From Gonocerus acuteangulatus (taxonomy: Eukaryota; Arthropoda; Insecta; Hemiptera; Coreidae): a stretch of DNA of 64,000 bases. Position 1 is the first letter of the stretch. Every line of letters begins with the position of its first letter. Shown in pieces: positions 58,301 through 64,000 of the stretch. The notes beneath the pieces are model-generated. The model was given only the letters and a program-made list of their open reading frames with translations. It ran no database searches and was not told where the DNA came from. The position numbers and the translations under genes are program-made. The stretch is from contig OX328124.1 in assembly GCA_946811695.1 (NCBI GenBank), positions 24,890,626 through 24,954,625 on the forward strand, in the 5' to 3' direction.

Positions 58301-61300
58301 CTATCGACAGCAAACTGCCATTCTTCATAAGAACCCCATGCCATGACAGGGCATAAATGCCCACTGGCAATTCTGTAAACATTATATTAAATTATACTTT
58401 TCAGATCTTTATTTCTTTTTAATAACAATTTACTTGGGATGCCTAGGTTTTGGTTCAGATTCTTCTCTTTTAAGATGATGTTATATGAAGCCTGTTAACC
58501 TAATTGGCAAGGCATCTAAGAGTAAAGCAGATAGATCTAGGCTCAAAACTCAGGCTATTGAACTAATTTTTCAACAAAACTAAAAATTTGAAAATTAAGT
58601 CACTTATAGTGAATATTGTATAGTGGATAGTGTAATAAAATTATACTCAGATAAAAATTCTAGGAAATAAAAAAGGGGGTAAAAGTCTTACGGGATTCCA
58701 TCATCCGGGCTAGATGCATTCAACCACGTGGCAAAAGAAGTGCGAGCTCCTTCGACACAAGGACTGAATCCTGTCTGACAGAGAAGATGTTTTGTCCTGA
58801 CTCTTAGTTCTGTTTTCCATGATGATTTGTCATCTTCTCCAAGTGCGTCAAGAACTGGAATAAGGAGGCTCTTAAGGTAGGCCTGAAAACAGACAATGCA
58901 CTTTCTTAAAACCTCACTATAAGAACTTCTCAGGCCTCTATCTTGCTCGTTTTGAAAATAATTCGTGATTGTAACTCATTTATAGTGGCAGTTGGTACTT
59001 GCAGGTTCGAACAGAGTTTCTTCAAAAATAAATATTCATTTGAAAAGTTGAATGTTATCTTAATATGTCATTTTTGGCATAAATTATAGGATAATGTCAG
59101 ATAATGGAAGTGAAGAGAGCTCTCTGTTACAGTAAGATCTTAAGGGCCCCATACACGTTGTGATATGCTGTACCACACGTTGTACTGCAAGTTGAAGTAT
59201 GAAGATTTTGCCATATATGTTCAAACTCAGTTGTACAACAAGTTGGACAGAAATTGCAGTATTGTGTTGTACTACGTACTGTTCTATACTTGCATATGTC
59301 TTGGCACAATTCCTAAACAAAAAGGTTGCAGCTGTTGTTGCGTTATTAATTTTGGAGGGTTTTGATATAAATAACAAGTCAAAAATAACAAAAAAGAAGT
59401 AGCGTAAAAAGTGGTTGCTTAATAAGGATGTATCCTCAAATGTTTAATTAGTACAAATTATGTGAGAATGAACCAGATGATGTCAAGAACTATCTACGAA
59501 TGGATAACAAGTCATTTAATGCATTGCTAGAATTAATTAGACCCAAAATTAGTAAGCTGGATGACTGGTTGGACCAATCGTAATGCAGATTTTATAGACA
59601 TTCTGTACTGCCTTCCAACATGACCGATCTGCACTCCATGCAGTACAACAGGTCCACACACGTTAAAACCGCAGTAGAAACCGTTTCGAGATTGTACTCC
59701 CTGCAGAACAAAAAATCGTAACATGTATTACGATAACATGTAACATGTATTGGGCCATTTTAGTCTAACAATCTCATCGCCTTTAAAATTACATGTATGT
59801 TGTTTTGGCAAGGAGTCAAATAAATCATCTCCATTTTCAAATATATGTATGCGCTTGTGAGTATGTACATACATAAATAGTGAATTGGATAATTTAATCA
59901 AAATAGAATATCTTTATTTTTAAAAGAAAAGTCATCCTTCATGAATATTGTCATTCTGTCCCATGGGTGTATATAAGAGGGGGGGGGGATGAGGGTGCTG
60001 CAGCCCCCAGTTTCTGAGAAATATATCACATAGGTTTAGGGTAGTAGATTACTTTAAAATTCCATTATCAATGCCATCACCATAACGATACAAATATGAT
60101 GATGGCAAATATAAAAAGCCAATTAATTACATCGAGATTGTGTGTAGCTTGTGTTCCTTGGAATCTGTTTCTCAGCCTGTCTGCCAACGGGAAGAAAGCA
60201 CGCCAAACTTCAGGTGCTTGTTCTGTCTTCAATCCTGCTGTAACTTCAAGTGCTGTAACGGTGTCAAGATGCCCAGAAAGTGCAAGTGATAGGGAATCGT
60301 GTAATAGCTGAGCCCTGCATAATAAAAAATCATGTTATATCTCAAAAGCAAATTACCAATGAAATACTTACATAAAGATTTGCCTGGAAGGAAATTAATT
60401 ATATAAATTAAAAAAAATAAATGAAATCTTGTTTCTTAAAAAGCATACAAGTTTATATTATAATTTGTTTATATATATATACACACACACACACACTCAC
60501 ATACCAGCTGTTACTCGGCGTGCCAAGCTACACCTACTTCTGCATCAAGAAAAGCAAAATTAAATCAAGTGGCATTCAATCTCTTTAAATATTTTTCTCT
60601 TTTGCTCAGAAAAAAAAAAATGATCGCTCCACTTAATGGCTTTTATAGACATCAAAGAGTTCTATTATTATAAGAATAAGAAGAATTGAATCTAAAGGTA
60701 AACATTAGGTTTGCCATTCTAAATTTTTCACTTTAATTCTTTCTAACATCCAATTTTACATTATTAATGAAAATATCATCATTGACACTAACAATTCATT
60801 GAATTATTTCACTGACCTGTATGTGATGGGTAGAGTTTTAAATGCTCCAATAAGCCTCTTCCAACCTTCACTGTCATAATTTACAATGTAAGGACCTAAA
60901 AAGTGGCATTTATTACAATTAAATTAATACTATTTGCATTTTTGATGATCCATAAATAAACCAGAAATTAATCAAATATATAAAATATACATCTTTCATT
61001 GAAATGCTGCCATACTCTTGGGTGGTATGAGGAGCAACAAATGTCTGGAGAAAAAAATAAACCTGAAGAGATGGCAAAATGACCACGAAACATGTGTGCA
61101 ATGTAAATAATTATAATAAAATTGTTACGCTTTGTTATAAAGAATTTATTTTAAAAATGGCAGCAGGTCATATATTACATATTCATCGCGAGAAAGTTTG
61201 TTTATTTGGTTTTTAGGGCAAAAAAACTTTGAGTTTATCATAACCCATTATGAGAACATATTTAATATTTATTTTACAATTAAAATAAATAAATATTTAA

Positions 61301-63027
61301 AGTTATATATAAAGTTGTACCTGTACTTCCTGGATTGAGAACAATAAATGATGCTGTTGATATATTAGTGAATGAAATGGAATGAGAATTAGGGTTGAGC
61401 CATCCCACCATGGCTGGTTCAGCGTTACCAACTGAAGCAACTAGGGGAATCCACCAGCCACGCTCTTTTTCTACACCTCCTTTCTTTACAGTCTTAGACC
61501 AACTTGTTTCAAGATTGTCCATGTATTTCTCCTAGACATAATTATTGGAATTTTATTATGATTAATATTACTTCTTTCAAATTTAAAAAGGAAAAAATAT
61601 TTCAAAATAAAGGTTTTTGTTGGTAGTATTAAATGTGTTAATAGAAAATGATAAAAGCAAAGGAAAACGCCAGTTTTCATAATTGTTTAAAAAAAATATC
61701 ATTTCCATCTCACTAATTGAAGAAAATTGGTGATCATAAAATATTTCTATTATAACATTGTGATCATTTATAATTAATATTTCAATTTTAAAAATGGTGG
61801 CAAGTCATATATTTAAACTCTCCAACTCCTAAATAATCTCCTTTATTCTTATGGCGTAAAACATGCAGAGTACTTAATATAGTACATAAATGGGGAGTTG
61901 GAGTGTTTTTAAATACTTGATATTCTGCCATTTAAAAAAATAAAATATTTATATGTAATTCTTGGAGAATTATTTTGTAGAAATTATGGACTGAATAAGA
62001 GGTGAAAATCCAACAAATAAATTATTAGTGTATTTTGTGTTTCTTTCCAAAAGGAAAGCATAAAGAAACAAAACACACACAAAAAAAAAAAAAAAAAAGA
62101 AAAAAAAAGGAATTTACTTCCATACACAGAACGTTGTTCTGACCACAGAACAAACCACAGTTTTGGTGACTAACATTAATGATAAGAAGTATAAAGAACT
62201 AAAAGGGAAATATATTTTTTAATTAATTTATTTATGAGCAGCCAGAACTAAGGCGATTGGCTTGAGGAAAATAAAAGGATCTGCAATAGTGTGATATTTC
62301 TTCAAGATAGACCGTATTGCAAAATTGGGGGACAAATGTATGAACTGCATGAACAAGATGGTAGAGATCGATTTTTTACTTGGTGTGGTTGAAAAGTTAC
62401 AGAATAAAGTAATGAGCCAACGGCCATAGACATTTTGAATACACTGGTTCCCATTGCTCACCAAAGTTAAGAAACGTCGGGTGTCGCCAGTAACTGAATG
62501 GGTGACGAACTACGTGCTGTTGGCATTATAAAATATTAGCAACCTGTAGATAGCCCTGCATTAGTACCCCAATTTTTGATATAGTTTTTGTAAACAACAA
62601 AAATAAAATAATGAGATATTATCACCTAAGAGCACAAGAAAAAAACAACAAAATTTATGGCATGCAAGATGTATTTACTAGACATGATCTTATTTTATTA
62701 AGTCGAGGAGATTATGATTAGAGAAGGCAAATTAAATAGTTTTTTTAAACTTAAAATATTAATCACTTCTACTTGAAATTGTTTCAAATTAAAATAATCG
62801 AATTTAGTAAATAAAATTATTATTGAAATATAAAGTCATTATCTACCTGAGTGAAGGTTGTCGTGTTGGCCTGATAGTCCGTAGCGACTGTGACAAGAGG
62901 GAGCCTTCCATTCAGCCATCCTGTAACTACCTCACCAAGCGATATAGCCAGGGCTAGTTTCTGGTCAACCCAGGCCTGTTCTGAAATAACTTGCCAAAGA
63001 TCATCCTCAGCGTAAGACTTGAATTCT
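55311..63027 (-). CDS. M1-family aminopeptidase (aminopeptidase N-like), C-terminal half, 9 exons
   Basis: Exons on the minus strand: 63027-62847, 61531-61321, 60895-60817, 60314-60131, 58882-58692, 58372-58205, 57768-57619, 56550-56475, 55526-55311. All introns are GT-AG and the phases agree, giving about 485 codons with TAA at 55313-55311. The product resembles membrane alanyl/glutamyl aminopeptidases from domain II/III onwards: TGWLNGRLPLVTVATDY, RGWWIPLVASVG, GPYIVNYDSEGWKRLIGAF, TYRAQLLHDSLSLALSG, then the ERAP1-C helices including GFSPCVEGAR, VMAWGSYEEWQFAVDRL, LLNITFLN and NLWEYFIQTAMGNFRTEEGL. The catalytic GAMEN and HExxH parts are outside the window, so I cannot say whether the enzyme is active. 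The C-terminus (ISVVSHKHAE) has no hydrophobic tail, so this isoform is not GPI-anchored, unlike many midgut insect aminopeptidase N proteins. Its introns hold a 5S SINE, a tRNA SINE and a Harbinger relic. Confidence 0.9.
56080..56206 (-). repeat. tRNA-derived SINE, 5'-truncated second copy
   Basis: On the minus strand, GGTTCGAGCTCC (B box), GCAGCAGGAATTTTCTCATC, GAGAAAATTCTCACTGCACC and ATGGCCCAGATGTC are followed by an A run (56080-56095 as T on the plus strand). This matches 40655-40765 closely and lacks the A-box half. Confidence 0.8.
58485..58575 (+). repeat. tRNA-like SINE relic
   Basis: GTTAACCTAATTGGCAAGGC (A-box-like) is followed by AGGCTCAAAACTC (B-box-like) about 45 bases later. 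Compare the minus-strand structures near 6850 and 52800. Confidence 0.45.
59141..59764 (+). mobile_element. PIF/Harbinger relic with transposase N-terminus
   Basis: The terminal repeats are GGGCCCCATACACGTTG and, in complement, GGCCCAATACATGTTAC, with TTA next to each end (the 3-bp target of this superfamily). From 59308, with a few breaks, the plus strand encodes KVAAVVALLILEGFD, RKKWLL and then CENEPDDVKNYLRMD followed by NKSFNALLELIRPKISK. This is the conserved N-terminal region of HARBI1-like transposases, ending at about 59575. The catalytic part is deleted. Confidence 0.7.
59957..60010. repeat. End of the G-run repeat also seen at 12110-12335
   Basis: CCATGGGTGTATATAAGAGG, a run of ten G, and GGTGCTGCAGCCCCC. 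Only one end is recognisable. Confidence 0.45.
60473..60500. repeat. (TA)n/(CA)n microsatellite
   Basis: TATATATATACACACACACACACAC-type tract, immediately followed at 60504 by the end of the dispersed repeat described at 14720. Confidence 0.8.
61062..61150 (+). repeat. Member of the hammerhead-like repeat family
   Basis: CTGAAGA-GATGGCAAAATGACCAC-GAAAC-ATG, then a terminal AAAATGGCAGCAGGTCATAT at 61154. Both core boxes are exact and stem II can form UGG/CCA, but no stem I complement is visible. Confidence 0.5.
61780..61935. repeat. Foldback related to the hammerhead-like family
   Basis: CTCCAACTCC and its complement GGAGTTGGAG bracket TGGCGTAAAACATGCAGAGT, the distal part of the motif. Outer AAAATGGTGGCAAGTCATAT corresponds to the outer end seen at 25700 and 61154. 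Confidence 0.5.
62415..62600 (+). repeat. 5S-rRNA-derived SINE, copy B
   Basis: GCCAACGGCCATAGACATT, TTGAATACACTGGTTCCC, AAAGTTAAGAAACGTCGGGT, AATGGGTGACGA and GTGCTGTTGGC follow 5S rRNA through its whole length. A tail follows (GCAACCTGTAGATAGCCCTG, CATTAGTACCCCAATTTTTG) that matches copy A. It keeps a better 5S 3' end than copy A. Confidence 0.85.
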
Positions 63028-63589
63028 CTGAAATTTTCAAAGTTACAATTTTTATCATTGTGATTTTTGAAGTTGCCTTAACATCTCAACAATTTTCTGA
63101 TCAAGCAATAACAATATTTTAACTAGTAAGCCACTGCCTAGTTCTTGCCTTCGCGGTACACCTATAGAAACATAAATTTCTAAGATTGTTGGCTTTTTTT
63201 TTATTTGGCATATTACATGTAGTGATTATGTGTTTTGTTACATATATTATATGGAGATACATATATTATACTTCGATAAGATGATTTTACAAAACAAATT
63301 TAAATAATGTGAGTTTAAATAAAATTAATTTTTTAACTTATTTACAAAGATACACTAATAAGTGAGCAATTGTGATAAAAATAAACTATTCTTAAATAAT
63401 ATTAAACTAAAATTCTATTTCAACCAATGCTGCGGTTTCTCTTGAGCCGGGAGGATATGCAAGAGCAGATATATTGAGATACACTCATTATTGTTCAAAT
63501 CAAAACATAAATTCTAATTTTATTTTTCTACATCCATGTCTATACTTTTGGTAAATTTTGAAAATTCTTTTTTATATTTATCAAATAGA

Positions 63590-63920
63590 ATATTTGGTTG
63601 TTCTGGCCAATTGCCACCTTTTAATATTATAGATTTTATTAATTGTAGTCTGTTTTAGTCGAATAGTGTACATGAATATAAGATGTGAGTAAAAGTTTGT
63701 GTAGTCCGTTCGTCACATTTACACTTATCGTCATTCTGGAACTTAAATCTTGTCAAATATTGTCCAGTCGGTCCATGTTCTGTAAGGAATTGTGTGAATT
63801 TATGGTGTGAGCTTTTGATAGAGTTGTAGTTGGTGTTTGTAATGTGCGGGATATACTTGTGTAGGCTGTAGGATTTATTTGAGTCAGTCCAGTCTTTGTC
63901 CCATTTTTCTACTGTCAAAG
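63590..63920 (-). mobile_element. LINE 3'-end fragment
   Basis: The minus-strand frame 63918-63655 has HKFTQFLTEHGPTGQYLTRF followed by CKCDERTTQTFTHILYSC, the C-x-C...H-x4-C C-terminal motif of R1/Jockey-type ORF2. It is a different family from the other LINE pieces. No upstream part lies in the window. Confidence 0.7.
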
Positions 63921-64000
63921 ATTGTTGGCTTGCAGGCCTGACTTTTAAAGGTAATTAAATAATTTCAAGGCTTCCTTCGCAGTTGTTTTACAGCAGGGCA

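Overview
The window is eukaryotic nuclear DNA, almost certainly from an insect. It is AT-rich. Two multi-exon genes with GT-AG introns face each other, and the introns and the space between the genes are packed with arthropod-type transposable elements (Ty1/copia, mariner, I/Jockey-type LINEs, PIF/Harbinger, hAT and pogo-like relics, SINEs, many foldback/MITE elements). I cannot place the order securely; nothing looks bacterial or plasmid-borne.

Gene 1 (+ strand, bases 833-46454) is the 3' part of the WDFY3/ALFY (Drosophila blue cheese, bchs) gene. I could follow 34 coding exons whose splice phases all agree and which join into one open frame of 2040 codons plus stop. The order is: the long helical/armadillo-like and concanavalin-like middle of the protein, PH-BEACH, BEACH, WD40 repeats, a charged linker with a possible LC3/GABARAP-interaction motif, and a C-terminal FYVE zinc finger. 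The 5' part (about 1,500 residues by comparison with the roughly 3,500-residue family) lies to the left of base 1.

Gene 2 (- strand, 63027-55311) is the 3' half of an M1-family (aminopeptidase N-like) metallopeptidase gene: nine coding exons, about 485 codons, covering the end of the domain II/III region and the ERAP1-C-like C-terminal domain. The catalytic HExxH exons lie to the right of the window. The two genes converge on about 8.9 kb of intergenic DNA.

Mobile DNA by position: a foldback at 300-590; a 5'-truncated copia element at 2540-6287; a structurally complete mariner with an intact transposase frame at 8081-9364; Harbinger transposase debris at 10860-11220 and 59141-59764; a MITE family at 13831-14087 and 45420-45666; LINE 3'-end fragments at 17120-17470, 19280-19640 and 63590-63920; 5S-rRNA-derived SINEs at 26575-26770 and 62415-62600 (and a degraded one at 16761-16868); tRNA-derived SINEs at 40602-40780 and 56080-56206; a nearly full-length but frameshifted LINE at 33298-38588 that has split an older MITE; and a hAT MITE with 8-bp target duplications at 50903-51227.

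The most unusual signals are a dispersed palindromic repeat family whose arms carry all the invariant bases of a minimal type I hammerhead ribozyme (best at 25753-25792 and 25956-25995), and the sharing of one 3' tail by 5S-derived and tRNA-derived SINEs. All exon joins were made by eye from splice sites, phase and family resemblance; no alignment or search was run.
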